Shown in pieces: positions 24,948 to 34,028 of a DNA stretch of 64,000 nucleotides. Within the stretch, counting starts at the first letter, position 1; every line of letters starts with the position of its first letter. This DNA is from JBIOJM01 sp044450785 (lineage in GTDB: Bacteria > Planctomycetota > Planctomycetia > Isosphaerales > Isosphaeraceae). The notes under the pieces were generated by a model. It was not told the DNA's origin. It did not search any database and saw only the letters and a list, made by a program, of their open reading frames with translations. The stretch spans positions 1 to 64,000 of the forward strand of contig JBIOJM010000007.1 in NCBI GenBank assembly GCA_044450785.1, written 5' to 3'. The translations under genes and the position numbers were made by a program.

Positions 24948-26834
24948 TCAGGTCACGGAGGGATTACGTTTTCGTGCTCGAAGCGGATCGAACGAGTCTC
25001 CGTCAGGGAGGATCGGCTGGGGGCGGCCCAAGGCCAGATGAGGTAGAGGGGAGTGCGCCTCGACGCGGCGTGCCTTGGTCAGGTCGATTCGTTCATCGGA
25101 GAGTGTGACTTCGAACTTGCGATTTCCCGGGAGCATCAAGGGGATACGCACCGTGAAGGTGCTGCCCTGGCCGGACTGGCTGTCGAGATGCACGTCGCCG
25201 CCCAAGAGCTTGGTCAGCTCACGGACGATCGAGAGGCCGAGCCCGGTGCCCTGGTGTTCGCGAGTGTGGACGTTTTCACCCTGGCCGGGCAGTTTGGCCT
25301 GGCGGAACTTTTCGAAGATCGTTTCGCGGTCTTCGTCGGCAATGCCGATGCCGGTGTCCTGGACCTCGACGATCGCGAACCGGCCCTCGGCCCGGGCGCG
25401 GAGGGTGACGCGGCCTCCCTCGGGAGTGAACTTGATTGCGTTGGAGAGCAGGTTGTAGAGGATCTGCCGCAGCTTGCCCGGATCCTGCCGAAGGAGTGGG
25501 ATTGCCTCGTCGAGCCGGCATTCCAGGGCGATGTTCTTCCGCTCGGCGACCGGGCGGCAGAGGTTGGTCAGCCCCTCGCACACGTCGCGGATCGAAAAAT
25601 CCTCGCTGCGCACTTCCATCTTGCCACTCTCGATCTTGGCAAGGTCGAGGATGTCGTTGATCATCGACAGCAGCATCTTGCCGGACGACTGGATGTTGCC
25701 GGCGTATCGGCGGTGACGCTCGTTGAGCTGCTCGGCGGCGGAGAGGACCTCGGAGAAACCGATGATCGAGTTGAGCGGCGTCCGCAGCTCGTGGCTCATC
25801 GTGGCCAGGAAATCGCTCTTGAGTCGGTTCATCTCGAACAAGGCGAGGTTGGCCTGCGCCAGCTCGTCCACCTTGCGGTCGAGGTCGTTGTTGACTTCCC
25901 GGAGCTCTTGCTGCATGGCGACCAGGTTGTGAAGCATGCGGTTGAAGGCATGAGAGAGTTCCTCGAATTCGTCGCCGGTCTCGATCTGGCTGCGGATCGT
26001 GAGCCGGCCGCCGGCGATGGCGTCGGAGACGTCGCGGAGATGCTTGACCGGCTTGACGATCACGTACCGGACCATCGTGTAGGATGAGAGCATCGCCACG
26101 ATCGCGGTGATCAGCGCGGCGACGATCAGCATGGCGCGGTTTCGGTTGATCGCCCTGGTGGTCGAATCCATCGGCAAGTTGAGGACGACGGCGCCGGCCA
26201 GGTCGCCCTCCTTGGTCTGGATCCAGTGCTGGCCGTCGGGCGACGGCCTCATCGAGTGATTGTCGATGCCCGTGTCGTCGTTGCCGTGACAGGCCATCAG
26301 GCAGCGTGGTTTGAACAAGACGGCCTGGATGTACTGATATTCCTTCTTGCCGTTTGTGACGCGCTTCACCCACTTCAGGCTTCCATCAGCGAACGTGTGG
26401 GAATTACTGGGCGAACCCCCTGTACGGGAGCCAGTGCTCTCGGCATTGGCGGCCTTGAGGAAGTGCTCGAGCGTCGTGCGCTCGAAATCGTCCGCCGGCT
26501 GCTTGTGCGGATCCTTGGAATTGTAGGGGGCGAGCACCTTGGCCGTATAATCCGGGACATCATCGGTCATCGGCTTCAACTCACCAAAAAGCTCGTCGAT
26601 GAATGGCGCGAAGTCGGAATTGGCGAGTGCCTTGTAATGGACTCTAATCACTGGGTCTTTGACGAGCAGCCGGGCCGTCTCGTTCGTTTGCTTGATGACC
26701 AGCCGCTCGGTTTGCTGACCGTACAGGAAGAAGCTGACCGTGACCAGCACAAGGATTCCCAGCCCGAAGAGGAAGCGGCACTTCCGCTCCAGGCTGGTCT
26801 CGCCGAGCAAGTGTTTGAAGCTGCGATAGGACAC
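24948..26834 (-). CDS. Haem-PAS (DUF3365/Tll0287-like) sensor histidine kinase
   Basis: TM1 lies at residues about 21-38 and TM2 at 233-258, enclosing a periplasmic DUF3365 domain. It contains CLMACHG, a CX3CH motif (C178, C182, H183) where c-type haem would be attached. A HAMP linker follows (VKPVKHLRDVSDAIAGG), then a coiled coil, HisKA with H348 in ATMSHELRTPLNSI, and a complete HATPase (LLSNAIKFTPEGG, DTGIGI, GTGLGLSIVREL). The role is likely sensing of a redox state or small ligand at the outer membrane face. No response regulator is adjacent. The C-terminal 50 residues are basic and unmatched. In the same direction as ftsK, 186 bp away. Confidence 0.85.
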   Translation of the reverse strand: MSYRSFKHLLGETSLERKCRFLFGLGILVLVTVSFFLYGQQTERLVIKQTNETARLLVKDPVIRVHYKALANSDFAPFIDELFGELKPMTDDVPDYTAKVLAPYNSKDPHKQPADDFERTTLEHFLKAANAESTGSRTGGSPSNSHTFADGSLKWVKRVTNGKKEYQYIQAVLFKPRCLMACHGNDDTGIDNHSMRPSPDGQHWIQTKEGDLAGAVVLNLPMDSTTRAINRNRAMLIVAALITAIVAMLSSYTMVRYVIVKPVKHLRDVSDAIAGGRLTIRSQIETGDEFEELSHAFNRMLHNLVAMQQELREVNNDLDRKVDELAQANLALFEMNRLKSDFLATMSHELRTPLNSIIGFSEVLSAAEQLNERHRRYAGNIQSSGKMLLSMINDILDLAKIESGKMEVRSEDFSIRDVCEGLTNLCRPVAERKNIALECRLDEAIPLLRQDPGKLRQILYNLLSNAIKFTPEGGRVTLRARAEGRFAIVEVQDTGIGIADEDRETIFEKFRQAKLPGQGENVHTREHQGTGLGLSIVRELTKLLGGDVHLDSQSGQGSTFTVRIPLMLPGNRKFEVTLSDERIDLTKARRVEAHSPLPHLALGRPQPILPDGDSFDPLRARKRNPSVT

Positions 26835-27020
26835 GGGGCTCTACCCTTGAACCTGGCGGAGCGATCGGACAAGCGCCGGCCGCGAGAACGCGGGCCGGCT
26901 TGAACGCGTCGACACGTCGGGCTTTGCGCATCGAGGGGTGAATCGATACCCTACCCGAAAAAGGCGCCTTTCGCCAGAGAGAGTCGAAGGCGGCACGTCC
27001 ATTCCCCCTGGTGGCCGTCC

Positions 27021-29333
27021 TCACGCGGCGGCGTCGCCCTTGCCTTCTCCGCCGTTCTTGAGGGCTTCCCATTCATCCCACGTGTAGAGGACTTCGCGGG
27101 CCGACCCGCTCTTGAACTCGCCGACGATGCCGTCTTCCGCCATGAAATCGATGAGTCGGGCCGCGCGGCCGTAGCCGATGCCGAGCGCTCGTTGAAGGAG
27201 TGAGCACGAACCTCGTCCTTCACGGATCACGATCTCGATGGCGGGCTCATAGAGTTCGTCGCGGTCCTTGAGCGCGGCGGCGCGGTCCTTTCCTCCGGGC
27301 CCACCGCCGACCTGGATCTGGAGAAGCTCGCGATTGAACTCGACCGGATAGCGCTCCAGGTATTGACAGACGCGATTGACCTCCAGATCGGAGACGAACG
27401 TCCCCTGGGCGCGGATGATGTGGGACGTGCCCGGGATGAGGAAGAGCATGTCGCCATTGCCCAGCAGCCGTTCGGCGCCCATCTCGTCGAGCACAACGCG
27501 TGAATCGCTCCTGTTGGTCACCTGAAAGGCGATTCGAGCCGGCAGGTTACCCTTGATCAAGCCGGTGACGACGTCCACGACCGGCTTTTGAGTGGCCAGG
27601 ATCAGATGCACGCCGACGGCGCGGGCGAGCTGGGCAAGCCGGACGACGTGCTGCTCGACCTCTTTCTCGGCCGTCATCATGATCTCGGCCAGCTCGTCGG
27701 CGACGATCACGATGTACGGCATGTAGGTCGGGATTCGCTTTCGTTCCTCATCATCCTCCGGGGCGAGCCGCGCGTAGATCTCAGCCGCGCCCAGCTTGTT
27801 ATAAGACTGGATGTTCCGGACCTCGGCGCGGCGGAGGAACTCATATCGCTCGTCCATCTTCTCGCAGGCCCAGGAGAGGATCGACTCGGCCTTCTTCATG
27901 TCGGTGACGACCGGGTGCATGAGGTGCGGAATGCGCTTGTACTGGGAGAGCTCGACCTTCTTGGGGTCGATCAAGATCATCTTGACCTCATCGGGGCGCC
28001 TGGTCATGAGGATCGAGAGGATCATGGCGTTCAAGCAGACCGACTTGCCGGTCCCGGTGCGGCCGGCCATCAGCAGGTGAGGCATCTCGGCAAGATCGAA
28101 GACAAGGGGCTGCCCCTTCACATCCTTGCCCAGGAACAAGGGGATGCGGCATTCCTGGGACCTGGTGCCGACGCCGGCGATCACCTCGCCCAGTCGAACC
28201 ATATTGCGGTGGTCGTTGGGCACCTCGATGCCGACGGTGGTCTTGCCCGGGATCGGGGCCACGATGCGGACGCTGGGCACGGCCAGGGCGATGGCCAAAT
28301 CGTCCGCCAGGCTCATGATCCGGGACACGCGTAAGCCTGCTTCGAGCTCGATCTCGTACTGGGTGATCACGGGTCCTGTATCGATCTGGACCACGCGGAC
28401 CTGATACCCGAAATCGAGCAGAGTCCGTTCCAGGAGCATGGCGCGGGCATTCACCTTGGCCTCGTGCTCATGGATCGCAAAGGGGGTAGCCGGCTCGAGG
28501 AACTCGAGGGGTGGAAGCTGGAATGGCGAGCCTGGTTGAAGGGGCCCAAGGGCGACCAGCCCGGCCGTGTGGGACGAGGCACGAGTGCCAGGGAGCGCCG
28601 GCGATGAGAGCCGGGGTGGGCCCACGTCGGCAGCACTCGTGACGGGAATCCCCGCGCACGAGGACGTCGACCGCGGCGCGAATGAGCCGGCGGCAGGGCT
28701 CGAGTCCTCCCAGTTGCCGGATTCGGCTCGCACCATCAAGGTCGAGCCCGTGGGATGCACGGCAACCTGGGTCGGGGGCTTGCGCCTCAATCGATTTCCG
28801 AGCAGGTTTCGCACCTCCTGAAACGGCCAGAGGAACAACACGTCATGGCAGAGCGCCAGGCCGAAGAGTCCCGCCGCGGCGAGGAACAGCATCATGCCGG
28901 CAACGCCGAAGTGGACTTCGAGAAAAATCGCGACGAAGGCGCCAAGATAGCCGCCGCTCCCCACCGTGGGACTTGGCTTGAGGGCCGGCGCGAGCTTGTG
29001 GATCAAACCCGCCGCGACGACCAGGGCCAGTCCGAAACCCAGTGCGGGCCCAAGCCGGTCCGGGACGGACCTGCGGCTGATCAGGAAGAGATTGACGACG
29101 GCCAGTCCCAGAAGGAGCAGCCAGGACGACCAGCCCAGCGTGATGAACAAGAGATGGGCGAACCAAGCTCCCACCGGCCCACAGGGATTGGTCGGGGGTA
29201 GATTGACCGGATGAGCGCCCCAACCCGGGGGATCGGATGGGTCATACCCGCCCAGGCTCAGCCCCAGGAAGATGATCGCCAGGGCGAACGCGATGAGCGG
29301 TGCTGACCGCAACACTCGCTGGCGTAATGACAT
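27021..29333 (-). CDS. ftsK: DNA translocase FtsK/SpoIIIE
   Basis: ATG 29333 is preceded by GGGGGA and starts at MSLRQRVLRSAP. A longer start at 29369 lacks a ribosome site. Four to five membrane helices occupy residues about 10-175, then a short Pro/Ser linker, an alpha/beta motor with Walker A in MAGRTGTGKSVCLNAMI and Walker B in IVIVADELAEIMM, and a C-terminal winged-helix gamma domain (LLQRALGIGYGRAARLIDFM) that reads polar DNA sequences. It pumps chromosome ends through the division septum. The linker is short compared with E. coli FtsK, closer to SpoIIIE. It lies in the core minus-strand block, 160 bp after rpoZ. Confidence 0.93.
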   Translation of the reverse strand: MSLRQRVLRSAPLIAFALAIIFLGLSLGGYDPSDPPGWGAHPVNLPPTNPCGPVGAWFAHLLFITLGWSSWLLLLGLAVVNLFLISRRSVPDRLGPALGFGLALVVAAGLIHKLAPALKPSPTVGSGGYLGAFVAIFLEVHFGVAGMMLFLAAAGLFGLALCHDVLFLWPFQEVRNLLGNRLRRKPPTQVAVHPTGSTLMVRAESGNWEDSSPAAGSFAPRSTSSCAGIPVTSAADVGPPRLSSPALPGTRASSHTAGLVALGPLQPGSPFQLPPLEFLEPATPFAIHEHEAKVNARAMLLERTLLDFGYQVRVVQIDTGPVITQYEIELEAGLRVSRIMSLADDLAIALAVPSVRIVAPIPGKTTVGIEVPNDHRNMVRLGEVIAGVGTRSQECRIPLFLGKDVKGQPLVFDLAEMPHLLMAGRTGTGKSVCLNAMILSILMTRRPDEVKMILIDPKKVELSQYKRIPHLMHPVVTDMKKAESILSWACEKMDERYEFLRRAEVRNIQSYNKLGAAEIYARLAPEDDEERKRIPTYMPYIVIVADELAEIMMTAEKEVEQHVVRLAQLARAVGVHLILATQKPVVDVVTGLIKGNLPARIAFQVTNRSDSRVVLDEMGAERLLGNGDMLFLIPGTSHIIRAQGTFVSDLEVNRVCQYLERYPVEFNRELLQIQVGGGPGGKDRAAALKDRDELYEPAIEIVIREGRGSCSLLQRALGIGYGRAARLIDFMAEDGIVGEFKSGSAREVLYTWDEWEALKNGGEGKGDAAA

Positions 29334-29493
29334 AGAATCCCCCGGGAGCGCCGACGTCATCGGTGTCAACGCGACTCGAGCCCCGATCCCAACTTGGTCA
29401 GGAGCGGCGCGCTTTCCACCTTTTGATCGGCTGGCGAACAGGGGGCCTTGCGTCTTCCAGGACGATCTGAGGCCAGGCTGGAGCAGGCCCTAT

Positions 29494-29766
29494 TCAATCT
29501 CCGGGTTGGGTAAGATCCACGGTTTCGCGGTCACTCTCCAGTTCCTCGGTCGGCTCGACCGTCTGCAGCTTGCCTGACAGGTCCAGGTAGATCTTTTCCT
29601 GCATGATCTCCTGGATCACGATCGTCATCCGGTCGACACCCCGCGATTCAACCAGGGCACGGGCCCCCTGGTTGAGGGCGATCATCCGCTTTTGGATCAG
29701 GGTCGAGAGCTTGAAACGGCCCCCGACCTTGTTGACGATTTCCTCTTCCTTCAGTTCATCAATCAT
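29494..29766 (-). CDS. rpoZ: RNA polymerase omega subunit-like protein
   Basis: A 90-residue protein, MIDELKEEEIVNKVGGRFKL, then STLIQKRMIALNQGARALVE. The planctomycete omega subunits begin with this LINKVGGRF-LxTLIQ-R pattern. It would bind the beta' subunit and help RNA polymerase assembly. Its ATG at 29766 overlaps the end of gmk by 8 bp, the same gmk-rpoZ pairing seen in many bacteria, which supports the call. The C-terminal 25 residues are acidic and variable. Confidence 0.8.
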   Translation of the reverse strand: MIDELKEEEIVNKVGGRFKLSTLIQKRMIALNQGARALVESRGVDRMTIVIQEIMQEKIYLDLSGKLQTVEPTEELESDRETVDLTQPGD

Positions 29767-30364
29767 GGTTCTTCCTCGCTCCACATCCGGTTCGCAACAA
29801 GATCGAGGCGAGCTCTTCGACTGCGCGGTCAAGCTCGTCGTTGATCACGTGGACATCATAACCTGTCGCGACTTCGAGCTCGCGCCGGGCGCCGGCCCGC
29901 CGGCGCACGATGGTGGCCTCGTCGTCGGTTCCCCTTGCACGCAGCCGGGCCTCCAAACGCTCCAGGCTTGGCGGCTGAACGAAGACCAACAGGGCGCCGG
30001 GGACTCTGCGTCGAACCTGAAAACCGCCCTGAACGTCGATCACCAGCAGCACACAGATCCCCTCGGCCATCGACCGGCGCACCGGTTCGGCCGGCGTGCC
30101 ATAGAAGTGTCCATGGACCTCGGCGGATTCGAGCAACCCACCGCGGAGCGACTCGAACTGCTCGGGCGTGAGAAAGACGTAATCGCGGCCGGCTTGCTCG
30201 CCCGGCCGCGGCTGGCGAGTCGTCGCGGAGACGGAGACCGTGAGCCGCAGCTCGGGCCGCGCGAGCAAGCGCCCTACCAGCGTGCTCTTCCCCGAACCGG
30301 AAGGACCGGAGATCACGATCAGTCGCCCGGGCAATTCGGCCCATTCGTCTCCTTCACTCGACAT
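29759..30364 (-). CDS. gmk: Guanylate kinase
   Basis: ATG 30364 gives MSSEGDEWAELPGRLIVISG followed by the P-loop GPSGSGKSTL. GMP-binding residues lie in SVSATTRQPRPGEQAGRDYVF and in FYGTP. The lid and adenine region are LARRRAGARRELE-like, and VINDELDRAVEEL closes the protein. About 200 residues is standard. It converts GMP and ATP to GDP and ADP. Its start overlaps the end of yicC and its end overlaps rpoZ, so yicC-gmk-rpoZ is one translational series. Confidence 0.95.
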   Translation of the reverse strand: MSSEGDEWAELPGRLIVISGPSGSGKSTLVGRLLARPELRLTVSVSATTRQPRPGEQAGRDYVFLTPEQFESLRGGLLESAEVHGHFYGTPAEPVRRSMAEGICVLLVIDVQGGFQVRRRVPGALLVFVQPPSLERLEARLRARGTDDEATIVRRRAGARRELEVATGYDVHVINDELDRAVEELASILLRTGCGARKNHD

Positions 30365-31247
30365 TTTGGACCAGCTCGCGAATTTTTTCCAGAAGGGCCT
30401 TGACCTCGACCACGGAGCGGCTGATCTGGACGTCGTTGGCTTTCGAGCCGATGGTGTTGATCTCGCGACCCATTTCCTGCGCGACGAACTCGAGCTTCCG
30501 GCCCGAACTTTCCGCCTCCGCGATGATTGCGTCGAACTGCGTGAGATGGGCGCGAAGTCGAACGATCTCCTCACTGATGTCACCGCGGTCGGCCAGGATC
30601 GCGACCTCCCTCGCCAGGTCATTGGGCTCGATCGTCAGGCCATTGTCGTGCACCAGCGCCTGGACCCGCTCGGACATCCTCTTCTGGATATTCTGGAGGA
30701 CCTGCGGTCCCCGCTCGGCGATCAGGCTCAACTGGGCGTCGATGCCCCGGCAGAGCGCGGTGAGCTCGACGGCCATGGCGCGGCCTTCTTGCGCGCGGGC
30801 GGCCTCGAGTCTCGAGAGCGCTTCGCTCACCACCTTGGCGATCTCGGGCCAGTCCTGGTCAGGACCCGGCTGCTCGGAGCGAAACTCGTCGACGACTCCC
30901 GGCAAGACCAGGAGCTGAGCCAGGTCAACGGGACGTTCGTCCGAACCCCGTAAGCCCTGAAGCTGATCCCGATAACTCGCCAGGGCCACGACATTCACCC
31001 GGTAATCCTCGGGCCGGCGCGGCCGATCGATCCTCAGGCTGACGTGCACGGTTCCTCGCCTCACCTTCTCTCGAACGAGCTGTTCGAGGGCTGGCTCCAT
31101 CGCGGCGTGCGTCTCGCTGATCTTGGCACTCAGCTTGAAGTGCCGGTTATTGACGGTTCGCAGCTCGACCAGGATCGTCCACCGATGATTCTGATGCCGG
31201 GCCTCTCCAAATCCGGTCATGCTCAGGAGCAAGGCAACCTCACGCAT
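30354..31247 (-). CDS. YicC-family endoribonuclease
   Basis: The conserved YicC start SMTGFGEA is present at residues 9-16, followed by VELRTVNNRHFKLSAKI and the C-terminal DUF1732 block (GDISEEIVRLRAHLTQF, GRKLEFVAQEMGREINTIGSKAND). Members of the family are hexameric endoribonucleases that affect RNA turnover and stationary-phase fitness. The gene is followed by gmk with an 11-bp overlap, as in many bacteria where yicC and gmk are neighbours. The start at ATG 31247 is tentative; an internal ATG at 31220 would begin exactly at MTGFG. Confidence 0.9.
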   Translation of the reverse strand: MREVALLLSMTGFGEARHQNHRWTILVELRTVNNRHFKLSAKISETHAAMEPALEQLVREKVRRGTVHVSLRIDRPRRPEDYRVNVVALASYRDQLQGLRGSDERPVDLAQLLVLPGVVDEFRSEQPGPDQDWPEIAKVVSEALSRLEAARAQEGRAMAVELTALCRGIDAQLSLIAERGPQVLQNIQKRMSERVQALVHDNGLTIEPNDLAREVAILADRGDISEEIVRLRAHLTQFDAIIAEAESSGRKLEFVAQEMGREINTIGSKANDVQISRSVVEVKALLEKIRELVQNVE

Positions 31248-31363
31248 TCATGGTACGCCAGTCGTCACCGGCATTGCGATTGGCAGGCGCGGCTCCGCCG
31301 GTCAGTGTCAGGAAGGAGGTCTCGCCTGGAGCCGCGTCCTCGTCAAATCCGTTGGGGCCGTCG

Positions 31364-31876
31364 TCACTTCTTGGGCGCCGGCGTGGACTTTTCCACTTGT
31401 GCGGGCTTCTCGACCAGCGTGGGCTTCTCGGCCAGCGTGGACTTGACCGCCGGCACGGGGATATCCGGGGGGAGACCGACTGGGAGCTCGAGGTCGTTGG
31501 AGCTCGGCAGCGCCCCTGGCAAGGACGCCTCGTCCCGCCCCTTGGGCCTGGACTTGGCTCCCGACTTGGTGGATTTCGAGTCGAGGTCCTTCGAAAACGC
31601 GGCCGAAGAATCAACAAACGCGGAGCTATGCCTGCGGTTGGTGAGGACGACCATGAGCATCGAGAGCAGGATCCAGGCGATGGCGACGCCGACGGTGATC
31701 TTGGTGAAGACGTCGCCCGTCCGGGTGCCGAAGGCGCTCGATCCGCCCATGCCGCCGAATGCGCCGGCGAGGCCTCCCCCCTTGCCGCGTTGAATCAAGA
31801 TGATGCCGACCAGGAACACGGTCAAGATGACGATCACGACATTGAGAAAGCCGAGGAGAATGTCCACGAGATTCAC
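31364..31876 (-). CDS. secG: Preprotein translocase subunit SecG
   Basis: Two membrane helices (residues about 8-27 and 60-80) flank the conserved SecG loop IILIQRGKGGGLAGAFGGMG followed by SSAFGTRTGDVFTKIT. The start is GTG 31876 with AAGG upstream. The tail of about 80 residues is long, with Lys/Pro/Val-rich repeats (EKPTLVEKPAQVEKSTPAPKK) not found in short SecG proteins. The protein assists SecYE/SecA during export. It lies 21 bp after tpiA, the common tpiA-secG arrangement. Confidence 0.93.
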   Translation of the reverse strand: MNLVDILLGFLNVVIVILTVFLVGIILIQRGKGGGLAGAFGGMGGSSAFGTRTGDVFTKITVGVAIAWILLSMLMVVLTNRRHSSAFVDSSAAFSKDLDSKSTKSGAKSRPKGRDEASLPGALPSSNDLELPVGLPPDIPVPAVKSTLAEKPTLVEKPAQVEKSTPAPKK

Positions 31877-31897
31877 CCTTCGAGTTTTCTGATCGGG

Positions 31898-32680
31898 TCA
31901 CGCTGTTTTGCGCTGGGTCACGTCCCGGGCCGCCCGGAAGATTGCCAGGAAGTCGCCCGCCTTGAGGCTCGCGCCGCCGACCAGCGCTCCGTCGATGTCG
32001 GGGCAGGTCAGGAGTAGGGCGGCGTTGTCCGGCTTGACGCTCCCTCCGTACTGGACGACAACGCGGGCCGCGGTCGCTTCGCCGAATTGCTGCGCCAGCC
32101 AGCGGCGGCAGAACGCCTGGGCCGCCTGGGCCTGCTCTGGGGTCGCCGTCAGCCCGGTCCCGATCGCCCAGACGGGCTCGTAGGCCAGGACGGTTCCCAC
32201 CATCTGCTCCGCGGACAGTCCCGCCAGCGACCCCCCAAGCTGGCTCAAAAGGACACGCTCAGTTTCGTCTGACAACCGCTGATCTTTCGTCTCGCCCAGA
32301 CAGACGATCGGGATCAACCGGGCGGCCAGGGCTGCGTGCAGCTTGAGGTTGACCTGTACGTCGGTCTCGCCAAGCCCGTGCCGGCGTTCACTATGCCCCA
32401 GGATCACATGAGTGCATCCAGTATCGACCAGCATCGCCGCGGAGACCTCGCCGGTGTATGCGCCGCCCGGCTCCCAGTGCATGTTCTGAGCGCCCAGACC
32501 GATCGGCGAGCCATCGAGCACCTTGTCGACCTCAGCCAGGAAGACCCCGGGCGGGCAGAGGACGGCGTGTACCTCGGTAGCCTGACCCACGCCCGCCTTG
32601 ACCGCCTCGGCGAGGGCCACCGCTTCCGATCGGGTCGCCGGGTTCATCTTCCAGTTGCCGGCGATCAGCAAGGTGCGCAT
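31898..32680 (-). CDS. tpiA: Triosephosphate isomerase
   Basis: ATG 32680 starts MRTLLIAGNWKMN, with the catalytic Lys in NWKMN. The catalytic His is in VILGHSERR, the Glu in AYEPVWAIGTG, and the phosphate-gripping loops are in VQYGGSVKPDNA and ALVGGASL. Length 260 is normal. It interconverts DHAP and glyceraldehyde 3-phosphate. Its start lies inside the end of aroF (16-bp overlap), so translation is coupled. Confidence 0.96.
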   Translation of the reverse strand: MRTLLIAGNWKMNPATRSEAVALAEAVKAGVGQATEVHAVLCPPGVFLAEVDKVLDGSPIGLGAQNMHWEPGGAYTGEVSAAMLVDTGCTHVILGHSERRHGLGETDVQVNLKLHAALAARLIPIVCLGETKDQRLSDETERVLLSQLGGSLAGLSAEQMVGTVLAYEPVWAIGTGLTATPEQAQAAQAFCRRWLAQQFGEATAARVVVQYGGSVKPDNAALLLTCPDIDGALVGGASLKAGDFLAIFRAARDVTQRKTA

Positions 32681-33717
32681 GTCACCGACTCTCCACTGCA
32701 CACGTCGATCGTCATTCCGAGTAGCTCACTGAGCTGGCGGACTTCGTCCATCAACCGATCGAACTGGTCGGGAACCAGGGCCTGCGGACCGTCGGAGAGC
32801 GCTCGCTCGGGGCAGGAATGGACTTCGACGTGGATCCCGTCGCAGCCCGACGCGACGGCTGCCCGTGCCATCGCCGGGATCAAGTCGGGCCGGCCCGTGG
32901 CGTGGCTGGGGTCGACGATGATCGGCAAGTGGCTTTGCCCCTGGATGTTGGGCACGATCGACAGGTCGAGAGTATTGCGTGTCGAATCCTCGAAGGTCCT
33001 GATGCCCCGCTCGCAGAGGATCACCTGCCGGTTCCCTTCCGAAAGGATGTACTCGGCGGACATCAAGAGGTCTCTCACCGTCGCGCTCATGCCGCGCTTG
33101 AGGAGAACGGGGATGCGGGTGCGGCCGCACTCCTTGAGCAGCTCGAAGTTCTGCATGTTGCGAGCGCCGATCTGGAGGATGTCGGCATAGCGCTCGACGA
33201 CCTCGACCTGGCGGGGGTCCATGACTTCGGTCACAACCGGCATGCCGAATCGGTCGCCGGCCGCCTTGAGGATTTCGAGGCCGGCCCGGCCGAGGCCCTG
33301 GAAACTGTAGGGGCTGGTCCTGGGCTTGAACGCGCCTCCCCGCAGGATATTGGCGCCGGCGTCACGCACGCGGGCGGCGATCTCGAAGAGCAACGATTCG
33401 CTCTCGATCGCGCACGGGCCGGCGATCACGGCCAGGTGGCCGCCGCCGATTCGGACGCCTTTCGCCTGGTAGACCGAGCCCTCGGGGTGAAACTCACGGC
33501 TGGCCAGCTTGAACGGCTTGAGGATCGGGACGACGAGCTCGACGCCTGGGATCGCCTGCAACGGCTCGACCTGGAGCTTCGCCTCGTCGCCGATCACCCC
33601 GATGATCGTCCGCGCAACCCCCTGACTGAGGTGAGGCGTGAAGCCGAGGGCCGTGATGCGATCAAGAACGTGGTCAACTACCTCGCGGGTGGCGTGCGGC
33701 TTCAGAACAATGATCAT
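32665..33717 (-). CDS. aroF: 3-deoxy-7-phosphoheptulonate synthase, type I-beta
   Basis: From ATG 33717 (GAGG upstream) the product has a ferredoxin-like regulatory domain at residues 1-70 (MIIVLKPHATREVVDHVLDRI) and a KDO8P/DAHP synthase barrel. Barrel motifs are AVIAGPCAIES, RGGAFKPRTSPYSFQGLG, GARNMQNFELL, VLLKRGMSAT, CERGIRTFE and DPSHATGR. It condenses PEP and erythrose 4-phosphate, the first shikimate step, with a metal ion held by Cys, His, Glu and Asp of these loops. It leads the minus-strand core block. Alternative gene names exist for this class. Confidence 0.95.
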   Translation of the reverse strand: MIIVLKPHATREVVDHVLDRITALGFTPHLSQGVARTIIGVIGDEAKLQVEPLQAIPGVELVVPILKPFKLASREFHPEGSVYQAKGVRIGGGHLAVIAGPCAIESESLLFEIAARVRDAGANILRGGAFKPRTSPYSFQGLGRAGLEILKAAGDRFGMPVVTEVMDPRQVEVVERYADILQIGARNMQNFELLKECGRTRIPVLLKRGMSATVRDLLMSAEYILSEGNRQVILCERGIRTFEDSTRNTLDLSIVPNIQGQSHLPIIVDPSHATGRPDLIPAMARAAVASGCDGIHVEVHSCPERALSDGPQALVPDQFDRLMDEVRQLSELLGMTIDVCSGESVTCAPC

Positions 33718-34028
33718 CGCGATCCTCGGAGGGCCGTTCGTTGAGCGCGCCTGCACGGGGCCTCGCACATCCACCGCGGGCGGAGGTCGTTCGCTCCCTG
33801 CGGAACGACTGTTTGGGGAAGAACATAGCAGTATAGCGTCTTGATTTCTTTCCGTGAAGGACCAATTTGAGGATTGAATGTGATCGGACGATCAGTCCCA
33901 AGGTCGATCAGACTCGTCGTCGCGCCGGTGTCCAACATGAGTTTCAGGTCGATTGTCCTGGCCGGCCCGGTTGCCCGGGCCTCGACGAAGATCGGCCTCT
34001 GCTTCGACTTGAATGGCTGGCTGCTCAT
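33714..34028 (-). pseudogene. Retropepsin-like aspartic protease, N-terminal fragment
   Basis: The beginning KQRPIFVEARATGPARTIDL and LMLDTGATTSLIDLGTDRP fits the small planctomycete retropepsin-like family, with the catalytic DTGA. After NPQIGPSRKEIKTL the reading loses homology and runs to a stop at 33714, overlapping the aroF start. The second half of the protease fold, about 40-50 residues, is missing or out of frame. Its ATG overlaps the stop of the preceding small gene by ATGA. A dimeric retropepsin needs the missing strands, so activity is unlikely. Confidence 0.55.

Noticed and set aside
26875..26898. GC-rich hairpin GCCGGCCGCG-agaa-CGCGGGCCGGC after ftsK
   Set aside because: There is no T run on either side, so I do not call a terminator.
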